From assembly GCF_900108585.1 (NCBI RefSeq), contig NZ_UESZ01000001.1, forward strand, positions 1,612,001 through 1,676,000: DNA of 64,000 nt, read 5' to 3'. The notes beneath the pieces are model-generated. The model was given only the letters and a program-made list of their open reading frames with translations. It was not told the origin of the DNA and did not search any database. Numbering within the stretch: position 1 is the stretch's first letter; each line of letters begins with the position of its first letter. Of this stretch, positions 17,947 to 28,451 are shown piece by piece. Source of the DNA: Branchiibius hedensis (GTDB lineage: Bacteria; Actinomycetota; Actinomycetes; Actinomycetales; Dermatophilaceae). Position numbers and translations under genes: made by a program.

Positions 17947-19128
17947 GTGCTTGCGATTGTCTGCCCCGGCCAGGGTGCGCAAACCCCCGGCTTCCTTGCT
18001 CCCTGGTTGGAACTGCCCGGCTTCCGGGACCGGTTGGGCTGGCTGGGTGCCGTCGCCGATGTCGACCTGGTCGAACACGGCATCTCCTCCGATGCGGACA
18101 CCATCCGCGACACGGCCGTCGCGCAGCCGCTGATCGTCGGCGCAGGGTTGGTTGCCGCGCTCGCCCTGTTCGAGCATCCCTCCGACGGATTCCGGGTCAC
18201 CGGGGTCGGTGCCGGCCACTCGGTCGGGGAGATCACCGCCCTGGCCGCGGCCGGCGTACTCACCGCCGAGCAGGCGATGGTCTTCGTTCGCGAACGTGGC
18301 CGGGCCATGGCGGCTGCCTCCGCCGTCACCCCCACCGGTATGAGCGCCGTCGTCGGCGGCGACCCCGAGCAGGTGGACGCCGCGATCGAGGCCGCCGGCC
18401 TGACCGCGGCCAACCGCAACGGCGCCGGCCAGGTCGTGGCCGCCGGCACGCTCGACCAACTCGCCGCGCTGCCCCAGCACCTGCCCGCCAAGGTCCGGGT
18501 GGTGCCGTTGAGCGTGGCCGGAGCGTTCCACACCCAGCACATGGCGCCGGCCGTCGAGCACCTCGCCCGCTACGCGCGCGCCATCTCCACCCACGATGCG
18601 CGCGTCCCCGTGGTGAGCAACAAGGACGGCCACGTCGTCCACGACAGCCGCGACCTGCTGCGTCGCCTCGTCCAGCAGGTCAGCAGCCCGGTGCGCTGGG
18701 ACCTCACGATGCGCACGATGACCGAGATGGGCGTCACCGGCCTGATCGAGATCCCGCCGGCCGGCACCCTCGCCGGGCTGGCCAAGCGCGGCATGCCCGG
18801 TGTGGAGACCCTCGCCCTGAAGACCCCCGACGACCTGGAGGCAGCGCACCGAATGGTGCGTGAGCACGGTGAACCGCGTAGCAGCTTCGATCCGGCGTGG
18901 CGGCTGATCGTCGCTCCCGCCAAGGGCATCGTCGAGTACGCCGAACTGCAGACCGGCGCGAACGTCCGGGCTGGCGCCGTCGTGGCAACTGTCTCGACCC
19001 CCCGCTCCTCGACCCCGGTCACCGCCCCGCACGGTGGCACGGTCATCGAACGGCTCGCAGAAGAAGGCGACCCGGTGTCCCCCGGTCAGGTGTTGCTCCG
19101 ACTGCACCCCGAAACGAGCGAACTGTGA
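17947..19128 (+). CDS. fabD: Malonyl-CoA:ACP transacylase with C-terminal biotinyl/lipoyl-like domain
   Basis: A 393-residue protein. Residues 1-310 are FabD, loading malonyl groups onto ACP: PGQGAQ at the N-terminus, catalytic Ser92 in GHSVGE, His195 in GAFHTQHM. Residues ~318-393 are an addition not present in ordinary FabD (about 310 residues). Its two half-motifs, VAPAKGIVEY and TAPHGGTVIERLAEEGDP, resemble a biotinyl/lipoyl (barrel-sandwich) domain, but the turn where MKM/K would sit reads STPRSSTP with no lysine. It is first in the fab operon and overlaps fabH by 1 bp (TGATG). Confidence 0.9.
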   Translation: MLAIVCPGQGAQTPGFLAPWLELPGFRDRLGWLGAVADVDLVEHGISSDADTIRDTAVAQPLIVGAGLVAALALFEHPSDGFRVTGVGAGHSVGEITALAAAGVLTAEQAMVFVRERGRAMAAASAVTPTGMSAVVGGDPEQVDAAIEAAGLTAANRNGAGQVVAAGTLDQLAALPQHLPAKVRVVPLSVAGAFHTQHMAPAVEHLARYARAISTHDARVPVVSNKDGHVVHDSRDLLRRLVQQVSSPVRWDLTMRTMTEMGVTGLIEIPPAGTLAGLAKRGMPGVETLALKTPDDLEAAHRMVREHGEPRSSFDPAWRLIVAPAKGIVEYAELQTGANVRAGAVVATVSTPRSSTPVTAPHGGTVIERLAEEGDPVSPGQVLLRLHPETSEL

Positions 19129-20159
19129 TGCAGCCCAAGGGAACTGGTCAACTCGTCGAGCCGCAGGGCGCCCGCCACGCGGCGATCCTCGGCCTCGGTG
19201 GATACCGGCCGCAGCGCGTCATCGACAACGCTGAGGTGTGCACCTGGATCGACTCCAGCGACCAGTGGATCCGGGAACGCTCGGGCATCGTGACCCGCCA
19301 CTGGGCGGCCCCGGACGAGACGGTCGTCGACATGTCGGTGCCAGCGTCCGTCGCCGCCCTCGAGCAGGCCGGTGTCCGGCCCGAGCAGGTCAGCGCTGTC
19401 ATCGTCGCGACGATCACCCACCCGTTCCAGACGCCCGCCGCCGCCCCGCTGGTCGCCGACCGCCTCGGCTGTGTGGACGCCGCCGCCTTCGACATCTCGG
19501 CCGCCTGTGCCGGCTACTGCCACGCCGTTGCGATGGCCGGGGACATGGTGCGCGGCGGCAGCGCGGAATACGTCCTGGTCGTCGGCGCCGAGAAGCTGTC
19601 CTCACTGGTCGACCCGCACGACCGAGGATCAGCGTTCATCTTCGGCGACGGCGCTGGAGCCGCGCTCATCGGACCCTCCGGGAGCGTCGGTATCGGACCC
19701 ACCGTGTGGGGCTCGGACGGACAGCAGTGGGACGTGATCCGGCAGCGGGAGTCGTACTGGGACATCCGCGACCACAGCGCAGCGTCCGAGGACGGACTCG
19801 ACCCGTCCACGATGAGCATGGCCGGACCCTCGGTCTTCCGCTGGGCGGTGTGGTCGATGGCTCCGGTCGCACAGCAGGCGATCGACAAGGCCGGCATCCG
19901 CGCCGAGGACCTGGACGCCTTCATCCCCCACCAGGCGAACATGCGGATCATCGACGCGATGATCAAACAACTGCACCTGCCCGCCGACATCGCGGTCGCC
20001 CGCGATATCGCCCAGACCGGCAACACCTCGGCAGCCTCGATACCCCTGGCCGCCGAGCGCATGCTGCGCGAAGGGGAGGCGCCGCACGGCGGCCTCGCCC
20101 TGCAGATCGGCTTCGGTGCCGGGTTGTCCTACGCGGCCCAGGTCGTCGTACTCCCCTGA
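19128..20159 (+). CDS. fabH: Beta-ketoacyl-ACP synthase III
   Basis: A 343-residue thiolase-fold condensing enzyme that starts fatty acid synthesis from acyl-CoA and malonyl-ACP. The catalytic triad is visible: Cys127 in SAACAGYC, His268 in IPHQAN, Asn299 in TGNTSAAS. The N-terminal ~18 residues before AILGLGGYRP are an extension. The start at 19128 overlaps the fabD stop. Presence in the fab operon (Streptomyces-type order) rather than elsewhere argues against a mycobacterial-type FAS I dependence. Confidence 0.95.
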   Translation: MQPKGTGQLVEPQGARHAAILGLGGYRPQRVIDNAEVCTWIDSSDQWIRERSGIVTRHWAAPDETVVDMSVPASVAALEQAGVRPEQVSAVIVATITHPFQTPAAAPLVADRLGCVDAAAFDISAACAGYCHAVAMAGDMVRGGSAEYVLVVGAEKLSSLVDPHDRGSAFIFGDGAGAALIGPSGSVGIGPTVWGSDGQQWDVIRQRESYWDIRDHSAASEDGLDPSTMSMAGPSVFRWAVWSMAPVAQQAIDKAGIRAEDLDAFIPHQANMRIIDAMIKQLHLPADIAVARDIAQTGNTSAASIPLAAERMLREGEAPHGGLALQIGFGAGLSYAAQVVVLP

Positions 20160-20214
20160 TCCCCCGCACCTGGCGGTTCCAGGTAAACGTCCACAACCCA
20201 TAGGAGACACTCAG

Positions 20215-20462
20215 ATGGCGCTCAGCGACCAGGAAATCCTCGCCGGCCTTGCCGACATCGTGAACGAAGAGACCGGTGTCGACACCGCGCAGGTCCAGCC
20301 CGAGAAGTCCTTCACCGACGACCTCGACATCGACTCGCTGTCGATGATGACCATCGTGGTCAACGCCGAGGAGAAGTTCGGCGTGCGCATTCCCGACGAC
20401 GAGGTCAAGAACCTCAACACCGTCGGCGACGCGATCTCCTTCATCCAGCAGGCTCAGGCCTG

Positions 20463-20463
<1 letters not shown>
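20215..20463 (+). CDS. acpP: Acyl carrier protein
   Basis: An 82-residue acidic four-helix protein that carries acyl chains. The phosphopantetheine site is Ser41 in DLDIDSLSMM. The ATG at 20215 follows TAGGAGAC. The stop overlaps the fabF start (TGATG). The 55 bp gap before it contains only the ribosome-binding site and may let acpP be translated at a higher rate than its neighbours. Confidence 0.97.
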
Positions 20464-21703
<1,240 letters not shown>

Positions 21704-21707
<4 letters not shown>

Positions 21708-23140
21708 CCCGACAACCGTCTCTCGCCTCCAGCGAGGCGCATGCCCGCGCACGGACCATCGCGGCCGACGATCCGCGCAACCCGTTGCTGCGGCTGGAAA
21801 GCTTCTTCGACCCTGGCACTGTCGAGCTGATTACCGAGCAGGACTCCAGCGGCGCCCTCGCGGCCCGCGGCCTGGTCGATGGCGCGGCCGCGGTCGCGTT
21901 CGCTACGGATGCGACCATCCAGGGTGGCGCGATGGGTGACGCTGGCTGCAAGGTCATCGTCGCGGCGTACGAGCGGGCATTGGCCGACGAGGTGCCGGTC
22001 GTCGGGCTGTGGCACTCCGGTGGAGCCCGGCTGGCCGAGGGCGTCCTGTCCTTGGACGCCGTCGGCCACGTCTTCGCGATCATGACCCGCGCCTCCGGGA
22101 AGATCCCGCAGATCTCCGTCGTGATCGGTCCCGCAGCCGGCGGCGCCGCCTACGGGCCGGCCCTGACCGACATCGTCATCCTGGCGGCGGAGGGACGTAT
22201 CTTCGTCACCGGTCCCGACGTCGTGCGTTCGGTGACCGGCGAGGACGTCGACGCCCTGCGGCTCGGCGGCCCGGAACCGCACGGTCGGCGCTCGGGTGTG
22301 GTCCATGTCGTCACCGACTCCTCGGAGCAGGCCTACGAGCGCGGTCGCCTGATCACGAATCTGCTCGGCGCACAGGGTGATTGGGGTTCGGTCGAAGACC
22401 GCGACCTCGCCGCGTTGCTGCCGGAATCCGCCAAGCGCGCGTATGACGTGCACCCGCTGGTGGAGCAGCTCCTCGACGACCCGCAGACCAGCGTCGAACT
22501 GCATCCCCGATGGGCCCCCAACGTCACCACCGCCCTTGGTCGTGTGGGCGGGCGCACCGTCGGTGTCGTGGCGAACAACCCGATCCGCCTCGGCGGCTGC
22601 CTTGATGCCTCGTCGGCGGAGAAGGCCGCGCGGTTCGTGCGGATGTGCGACGCATTCGGTGTGCCCCTGATCGTTCTGGTCGACGTGCCCGGGTACCTAC
22701 CCGGCGTGGGCCAGGAGTGGGATGGTGTCGTACGCCGTGGGGCCAAGTTGCTGCACGCGTTCGCTGAGTGTGTGGTCCCGCGGGTGACGGTCGTGACCCG
22801 CAAGGCGTACGGCGGCGCGTACATCGCGATGAACGCCAAATCGCTCGGTGCGACAAAGGTATTCGCGTGGCCCGGTGCCGAGTTGGCCGTCATGGGTCAC
22901 GTCGCTGCGGTCCGGATTCTGCACCGTCGTCGCCTCGCGGAGACCGAAGGCGAGGAACGCACCGAGATGGAGAACCAACTCGCTGCAGAGCACGCTGTCC
23001 TCGCCGGCGGACTCACCCGTGCCCTCGAGATCGGCGTCATCGACGAGGTCGTCGAGCCCTCGGCTACCCGCACCTCAGTTGCAGCCGCGTTGGCTGCCGC
23101 GCCGGCGCAACGGGGACAGCACGGCAACATCCCGCTCTGA
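21704..23140 (+). CDS. Acyl-CoA carboxylase carboxyltransferase (beta) subunit
   Basis: A 478-residue biotin-dependent carboxyltransferase of the AccD/PccB family that transfers CO2 from biotin to acetyl- or propionyl-CoA, giving malonyl-CoA for the upstream FAS enzymes. Visible motifs: ATIQGGAMG and HSGGARLAEGV (N-domain), VIGPAAGGAAYGPALTD (acyl-CoA oxyanion loop), and DVPGYLPG and KAYGGAYIAMN (C-domain). The GTG at 21704 overlaps the fabF stop (GTGA). Position and length match mycobacterial accD6. The biotin carboxylase partner is not in the window. Confidence 0.93.
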
Positions 23141-23145
23141 GCGAA

Positions 23146-25023
23146 TCACTGCGTCTGGTCAGCGCGCCGGCGCAGATCGAAGAAGAGCAGACCCAGGCCG
23201 ATGACCGCGGCGGGAATCACCACCGCGGTCATCAGGCCGCCGATCAGATCCTCGATCCAGATCGGCCAGCCGGTCAGCAACAACAGTGCCCCGCCGATGA
23301 CCGGGCCCACCCCGGCGGCGGTGAGGACCAGCAACATCGCGACGATCGCTGACTTCACCGGTCGCGTGCGGACCAGTTGCGCGCTGCGCTTGAACGCGGC
23401 CCGCAGTGGCCGCTCCTCCACCGCCGCAGCGGCCATCGCCACCGACCACAGCGTGAGCATCACCAGTGCGAGCGGCGCGAGCCAGAAGGTGATGAACGCG
23501 GTCCCGACCAGCAGCACCGTCACCAGGAAGACGTAGACCGGTGTCCGGTGCTCGTTGACCTCGCGGGCGGCGGCCCGCACATCAGGCGTGTGACCGTCGC
23601 GCAGTTGCTCCAGCAGATCGAGAACGATGGCGGCACAGACCGCGTCGATGATCGCGACCAGCACCCATCCGATGCCAGCGATCACCCAGGTCCACCAGGC
23701 GTTCACCCCTGGATCCAGGTCGGTGATGGTGCCCTTCGGTCCGATGTGGATGGCCAGACGGGTCAGGGTCCGCACGATGTAGGTGCTCACGAAGAGCACC
23801 CCCGCGACCGGCAGCAGTTGCGCCGTCAACCGCCACGCGATCGCGAACATCGCCGCCAGGATCTGGCCGACGCTCCGCTCGCGGTCAACGGTCCCGGGTG
23901 CACTGCGCCGCCACTTGGTGCGCGCTGCCAACCAGATGGCCAGCGCCACAGCGGCCAGGATCAGGCCTCCGGTCAGCACGGGCTGGGCCAGGAGCTTCAG
24001 GAACAGCGTCGAGCCCTGGGACACCATCCCGCAGAAAGCGGTCGTCGCCATGGTCGGCACTTGCGGAAGGTCGACCGACGCCGGGCGACCTTCGTCGTCG
24101 ACCCAGGCGATCGGCGTACTCCATTGGGTCTTGGTCGCCGGACCGGTCGGTCCGTTGTTGAAGGTCGGTTGCTTCTCACCCCAGTGCCCGGTGAACGCCA
24201 GCCAGGCGAACGGATCGTTCGGGTCGGTCGGCACCGTGCTGGGAAGCAGGATCACCTGGGGACGGATCTGAGTGCCCGGGGCCGTGGTGTTGTCGCAACC
24301 GAACCCGGTCGCTGCGCCGCGGCCGAGCCAGTGCTCCTGGCTGTAGTACGACGCGTGCGAACCCTGGCCGGGGTAGACCACCGGATGGGTGCCATCGACC
24401 AGGCGCAGCTTGTCCTCACCCCAGTCGGCGACCTCGGAACCCTCATGCTGGGCGTACGCCGTCTGGACCGGCTCGGTGCGCAGCGCCGCCGCGACCGTTG
24501 GCACATCGAAGTCGACCTGGATCATCTCCCAGTCGCTCTCGTGCCGGTCGTTCCAGTCGTTGTAGACGTAGTAGAACCAGTACTGCACGACGACGTGGCC
24601 CTGGTCGGTGACCACGCGCGCGTAGATGCTCGGGCTGTGACCCTCGCGAATCTGGTCGTACCACTTCTCGTAACTGCACCCGGGCCGCAGTGCGTTACCG
24701 GGCAGATCGAGATAACTGTCCGGACCCGCCGTCGCCAGCTGACTGGCGGTCGGCGCGTCGATGGTGCCGTGTGGCGTGCGCAGGGTGACGTCCTGGCGGC
24801 CGAGCACCGCGTCCACCGAGATCGGCAGATACGGCTCGCCGTCGCCGCAGGGGGTGGTGTGCTTGCGGACGACCAACACCGGCGCGTAGCGGTCGGCGAG
24901 TTGTTGCGCCTGGCTGTCGGTCGTCGTACTCGCCTGGCTAGCGGCGGAGGCTGGAGCCCAGGTCGAAAGTACGGCGATCAGCAGCGCGAGCAGTACCCCG
25001 CTGAGCGCAGTGCGCTTGTTCAG
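23146..25023 (-). CDS. Exported Vps62/DUF946-like protein with C-terminal multi-pass membrane domain
   Basis: About 625 residues in two parts. After a signal-like segment (ALLIAVLSTWAPASA) comes an extracytoplasmic domain (~30-330) with YAPVLVVRKHT, YWFYYVYNDWNDRHESDWEM, and YPGQGSHASYYSQEHWLG, the signature of Vps62-related (DUF946) proteins. Residues ~350-620 hold about six hydrophobic segments, ending in a basic tail. The function is unknown. The start is a problem: no ATG, GTG or TTG lies close before the signal peptide. CTG at 25023, overlapping the upstream stop, is the simplest choice; initiation farther upstream in-frame cannot be excluded. Confidence 0.72.
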   Translation of the reverse strand: MNKRTALSGVLLALLIAVLSTWAPASAASQASTTTDSQAQQLADRYAPVLVVRKHTTPCGDGEPYLPISVDAVLGRQDVTLRTPHGTIDAPTASQLATAGPDSYLDLPGNALRPGCSYEKWYDQIREGHSPSIYARVVTDQGHVVVQYWFYYVYNDWNDRHESDWEMIQVDFDVPTVAAALRTEPVQTAYAQHEGSEVADWGEDKLRLVDGTHPVVYPGQGSHASYYSQEHWLGRGAATGFGCDNTTAPGTQIRPQVILLPSTVPTDPNDPFAWLAFTGHWGEKQPTFNNGPTGPATKTQWSTPIAWVDDEGRPASVDLPQVPTMATTAFCGMVSQGSTLFLKLLAQPVLTGGLILAAVALAIWLAARTKWRRSAPGTVDRERSVGQILAAMFAIAWRLTAQLLPVAGVLFVSTYIVRTLTRLAIHIGPKGTITDLDPGVNAWWTWVIAGIGWVLVAIIDAVCAAIVLDLLEQLRDGHTPDVRAAAREVNEHRTPVYVFLVTVLLVGTAFITFWLAPLALVMLTLWSVAMAAAAVEERPLRAAFKRSAQLVRTRPVKSAIVAMLLVLTAAGVGPVIGGALLLLTGWPIWIEDLIGGLMTAVVIPAAVIGLGLLFFDLRRRADQTQ

Positions 25024-25535
25024 GAGACGCGGTGCAGCCAGCGGACGGTCGCGCCGTCCCCGGCGTAGCGGAAGGGTTCGAGTTCCTGGTCCCAGGCCGT
25101 GCCCAGCAACTCGGCCACCTCGGCCCGGAACCGCTCGGGGTCCCCGCCACTGGCGATCACCACCGACCGCAACCGATCCTCGTTGACGACGGCGTCCCCG
25201 GAGGCGTTGGTCCAGGTGTGATGGATGCCGAGATCGGGCGTGCTGGCCCAGCGCGAACCATCGCATCCCGGTGTCGGCTCCTCGGTGACTTCGTAGCGCA
25301 CGCCCTCCCAGCCCCGCAGCGCAGTGGTCAGCCGCGCGCCCGTGCCGGGCTCGGCGGCCCAGGAGAACTCGGTGCGGACCGACCCGGGCGACACCGGTTG
25401 TTTGGTCCATTCCAGATGGACCGGCTGACCCAGGACGCTCTCCAAGGCCCAGCCGATATGCGGGCACAACGAAACCGGGGTGGAGTGGATGAACACCACA
25501 CCCCGAGCGACGGCGCGCGTGCGCGATGCCGACAT
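25020..25535 (-). CDS. DUF3145 family protein
   Basis: A 171-residue soluble protein of the actinobacteria-specific DUF3145 family: GVVFIHSTPVSLCPHIGWALE, LEWTKQPVSPGSVRTEFSW and RWASTPDLGIHHTWTNASGD. The function is unknown. The ATG at 25535 is preceded by GGAGGC on the minus strand. Its stop lies inside the start region of the Vps62-like gene, so the two may be cotranslated. Confidence 0.88.
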   Translation of the reverse strand: MSASRTRAVARGVVFIHSTPVSLCPHIGWALESVLGQPVHLEWTKQPVSPGSVRTEFSWAAEPGTGARLTTALRGWEGVRYEVTEEPTPGCDGSRWASTPDLGIHHTWTNASGDAVVNEDRLRSVVIASGGDPERFRAEVAELLGTAWDQELEPFRYAGDGATVRWLHRVS

Positions 25536-25618
25536 AACCTGCCTCCTTCACGGGACCGAGGACGTCTTCCCCTACGCCTCGAACAGTGAAGGACTCCCCC
25601 ATTGTGCCCCACACGCCA

Positions 25619-25657
25619 CAGGAGCACCAGTGGTCACAACAGCCACTGGTGCTCCTG
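25619..25657 (-). terminator. Strong hairpin terminator
   Basis: Perfect 15 bp inverted repeat: CAGGAGCACCAGTGG (25619-25633) and CCACTGGTGCTCCTG (25643-25657) with a 9 nt loop. It lies 22 bp past the stop of the 25679-26266 gene and ahead of the DUF3145 promoter on the same strand, so it probably separates the two transcripts. Confidence 0.8.
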
Positions 25658-25678
25658 GGCGATGCGATTCTGACGCTC

Positions 25679-26266
25679 CTACGCGGTGGGCGGCGCGGCC
25701 GGCGGATCGGTGGGGGTGCTGGGCGCCGCCGGTGTGCTCGGCAGCACGGGGGTGCCCGCCGACTGTCCCCGCAGGCCCGCCTCGTCGAGCAACGTGCCCG
25801 CCTGCTGGGCGAACTTGTGCTCGACCAGCAACTCGAAGCTGCTCGGGACAATGGCGCTGACGGAGCTGAAGTCACGCTGGCCGCGGGTGAACCCGTAGCC
25901 GATCGCCGACCAGATCAGACCGAACACGGCACCCCAAAGGGCGGTGTAGATCACGACCTGCCAGACGGTGATGTTCTTGACGAACAGCGAGAAGATCAGG
26001 CCGATGAACAGACCGAACCAGGCTCCCGACAGGATGCCGGCGGTGATGACTTTGCTCCAGTTGAGTCGGCCGGTGACCCGCTCGATCTGCTTCAGATCGG
26101 AGCCGACGATCAAGCAGTTCTCCACCGGGAACTGCTTGTCCGAGAGCAGGTCGACCGCCTTCTGCGCCTCCGGGTAGGTGGCGTAGGTGGCCAGGGACAT
26201 CGGGTATTCGAGTTTGAGCGCGGTGTTGCGGGCGGCTGCGCCAAGACCGAGCGAGTTTGTCGACAT
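25679..26266 (-). CDS. General stress protein (YflT-like) membrane-associated protein
   Basis: A 195-residue protein. Residues ~24-60 match the general stress protein 17M/YflT domain (SLATYATYPEAQKAVDLLSD, VENCLIVGSDLKQIERVTG). Two hydrophobic helices follow (~70-135, with a glycine-rich ILSGAWFGLFIGLIFSLF), then a C-terminal Pro/Ala/Thr-rich tail. Actinobacterial homologues are annotated as general stress proteins without known mechanism. It is monocistronic, bounded by a strong hairpin. Confidence 0.8.
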   Translation of the reverse strand: MSTNSLGLGAAARNTALKLEYPMSLATYATYPEAQKAVDLLSDKQFPVENCLIVGSDLKQIERVTGRLNWSKVITAGILSGAWFGLFIGLIFSLFVKNITVWQVVIYTALWGAVFGLIWSAIGYGFTRGQRDFSSVSAIVPSSFELLVEHKFAQQAGTLLDEAGLRGQSAGTPVLPSTPAAPSTPTDPPAAPPTA

Positions 26267-26474
26267 GCCCTGATGCTATCGGCGCTGACACAGGGCAACG
26301 GCGTTACCGCCTTCGACGCGCCGCAACCAACAGCGCGGCGGATTCCGGCGGGCCATTTACACTGGCCGGGATCGGAATACAACGAGGTGGTCCCGGACGC
26401 GGAGCGACCTCGCCGGTTTGCGGCAGCACGATCCCTGTTGCTGCGTGTTTCCGGAGCTACAGGAGCCCCAGCGA

Positions 26475-28451
26475 GTGCCACGCCCAGTATCCGCCAAGGA
26501 CACCTATCTACCCGGCCTCGACGGCATCCGCGCCATCGCGGTGGCTGCGGTGGTGCTCTACCACCTCAACGTCCCCGGACTGTCCGGCGGCCTGCTCGGG
26601 GTTGGCATCTTCTTCACCCTCAGCGGCTTCTTGATCACCACGATTCTGTTGCGCGCCTGGGCGCGCACCAATTCAGTGGGACTGGTCGGTTTCTACCTGC
26701 GCCGGGCAAGGCGCCTGTTCCCGGCGGTCGTCCTGGTGATTGCGGTCGTGATCGTGGCCACGCTCATTGCCGACCGGGACAACCTCGGCGCCACGGTCGG
26801 CAACGGCCTGGCCGGGCTGTTCTACGTGGCCAACTGGCACACGATCGCCGCGGGCGGAGACTACTTCGCGATCACCGCCGGTAACGGTGGCCCACTGGAT
26901 CACCTGTGGTCACTGTCCGTCGAGGAGCAGTTCTACTTCGTCTGGCCGTTGCTGCTGATCGGCATGATCGTGCTCTTCCGCGGCAACCTGCGCGTCGTGG
27001 CCGTCGCAACGGGTGTGTTGTCGGCGATCAGCTTCGTGCTGCTCTACAAATTCTCGATCCGGCCGGCTGATGTGATGCCCGCGTTGTGGAGCACCACGCG
27101 TGCCTACGAAGGCACCGACACCCGGGCCGGCGGCCTGCTCATCGGCGCCATCTTCGCCATCGTGCTCTTCGAACGACCCTTCCGGGCGACCCAGGGTGCC
27201 TGGAAGGTGCCGGTGGACATCCTGGGTCTGGCCAGCCTGGTCGGCTTGGGCTGGATCATCTACTTCAGCGGTTCGCACCCGCAATCCCTGTACTCCTGGG
27301 GCATCCTCGCGCAGTCGTTGCTGACCGCGATCCTGGTCATCAGCGCCATCCACCCCGGCTCGATGATCGTGCGCAACCTGCTCGGTGCGCAGCCGTTCCG
27401 GTGGATCGGCGAGCGCTCCTACGGCATCTACCTGTGGCACCTGCCGGTCATCTACTTCACCCCGCAGAGTTGGATCGACGCACATGCGGTGCTGGTGGGC
27501 ATCGGCCAGGTGGCCATCACGCTGATCCTGTCGGCCCTGAGTTGGACCCTGCTGGAGGACCCGATCCGGCGCAACGGTTTCCGCGCCGCGTTCAAACGGC
27601 CAGCCAACGCCGAGGGTCGTCGGCGCGCCGTGCCCGTCATCGTGTCCGGCTTCGCCGCCCTCGGCCTGGTCGCCAGTGTCGGGCTGGGCAGCGCTTCCGC
27701 ACTCGGCCGCGGCGCTGCGGTTGCGGACCCTGGGCCGGACAAACCGGGAGCGATCAACACCCCTCCCCCGACGAAGACCGGCAAACCGGTCAAGAACGGC
27801 ATCCCGGGCAAGACCTCATGCACGTCGGTTGCGCACATCGGTGACTCCACGTCGATCGGACTTGAGTCCCCTGCCTCGTTGCCGAATGCCGCCGACCGGA
27901 TCACGGCGCAATACAAGAAAGTCGGCGTCACCACGGTCAAGGAGGACATTTCCGGGGCCCGGGCCATCGTGGAGCACTGGAACAACCAGCCCAACGGTGA
28001 GGACGCGATCGAGAAGTTCCAGAAGAGCGGGTACAAGGGCTGCTACGTCATCGCCCTGGGCAACAACGACGTCGCGAACCTGTCCGTCGGCGCTGCGTAC
28101 TCTCTCGACCAGCGCATCGACATGGTCATGAAGCACACCAACAACCAACCGACCCTGTGGCTGACCAGCCGCACGTTGCGCACGGTCGGCCCCTACCGCG
28201 ACGAGGGCTTTCCCGCGTTGTCGACAGCGCTGCAGAACGCCTGCAAGCGGTGGCCGAACCTGCGCGTCTTCGACTGGCGCAGTGAGGTCCAGACCAGTTG
28301 GTACCTGCCCGACGACAAGATCCACTACACGACCAAGGGCTACCAGGAGCGGGCCAAGCGCATCGCCCTCGCCTTGGCGAACGCCTTCCCCAAGGACGGC
28401 AAACCAGCCTCAACCTGCCTGGTGTACTCGGGTTTGAAGGCCAACCAGTGA
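26475..28451 (+). CDS. OafA/YrhL-type acyltransferase fused to an SGNH domain
   Basis: A 658-residue protein. Residues ~10-370 form the Acyl_transf_3 membrane domain (YLPGLDGIRAIAVAAVVLYH with the catalytic-type histidine, FFTLSGFLITTILL, and SVEEQFYFVWP), about ten helices. After a Pro/Lys linker, residues ~455-658 form an SGNH hydrolase-like domain (CTSVAHIGDSTSIGL, ALGNNDVANL, and DKIHYTTKGY for the Asp/His pair). Such proteins O-acylate cell-wall or extracellular glycans. The GTG at 26475 follows AGGAG. It overlaps the next gene by 4 bp. Confidence 0.9.
   Translation: MPRPVSAKDTYLPGLDGIRAIAVAAVVLYHLNVPGLSGGLLGVGIFFTLSGFLITTILLRAWARTNSVGLVGFYLRRARRLFPAVVLVIAVVIVATLIADRDNLGATVGNGLAGLFYVANWHTIAAGGDYFAITAGNGGPLDHLWSLSVEEQFYFVWPLLLIGMIVLFRGNLRVVAVATGVLSAISFVLLYKFSIRPADVMPALWSTTRAYEGTDTRAGGLLIGAIFAIVLFERPFRATQGAWKVPVDILGLASLVGLGWIIYFSGSHPQSLYSWGILAQSLLTAILVISAIHPGSMIVRNLLGAQPFRWIGERSYGIYLWHLPVIYFTPQSWIDAHAVLVGIGQVAITLILSALSWTLLEDPIRRNGFRAAFKRPANAEGRRRAVPVIVSGFAALGLVASVGLGSASALGRGAAVADPGPDKPGAINTPPPTKTGKPVKNGIPGKTSCTSVAHIGDSTSIGLESPASLPNAADRITAQYKKVGVTTVKEDISGARAIVEHWNNQPNGEDAIEKFQKSGYKGCYVIALGNNDVANLSVGAAYSLDQRIDMVMKHTNNQPTLWLTSRTLRTVGPYRDEGFPALSTALQNACKRWPNLRVFDWRSEVQTSWYLPDDKIHYTTKGYQERAKRIALALANAFPKDGKPASTCLVYSGLKANQ

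Noticed and set aside
23377-25068. Long plus-strand frame over the Vps62-like gene
   Set aside because: Antisense shadow of a membrane protein gene; no family features.
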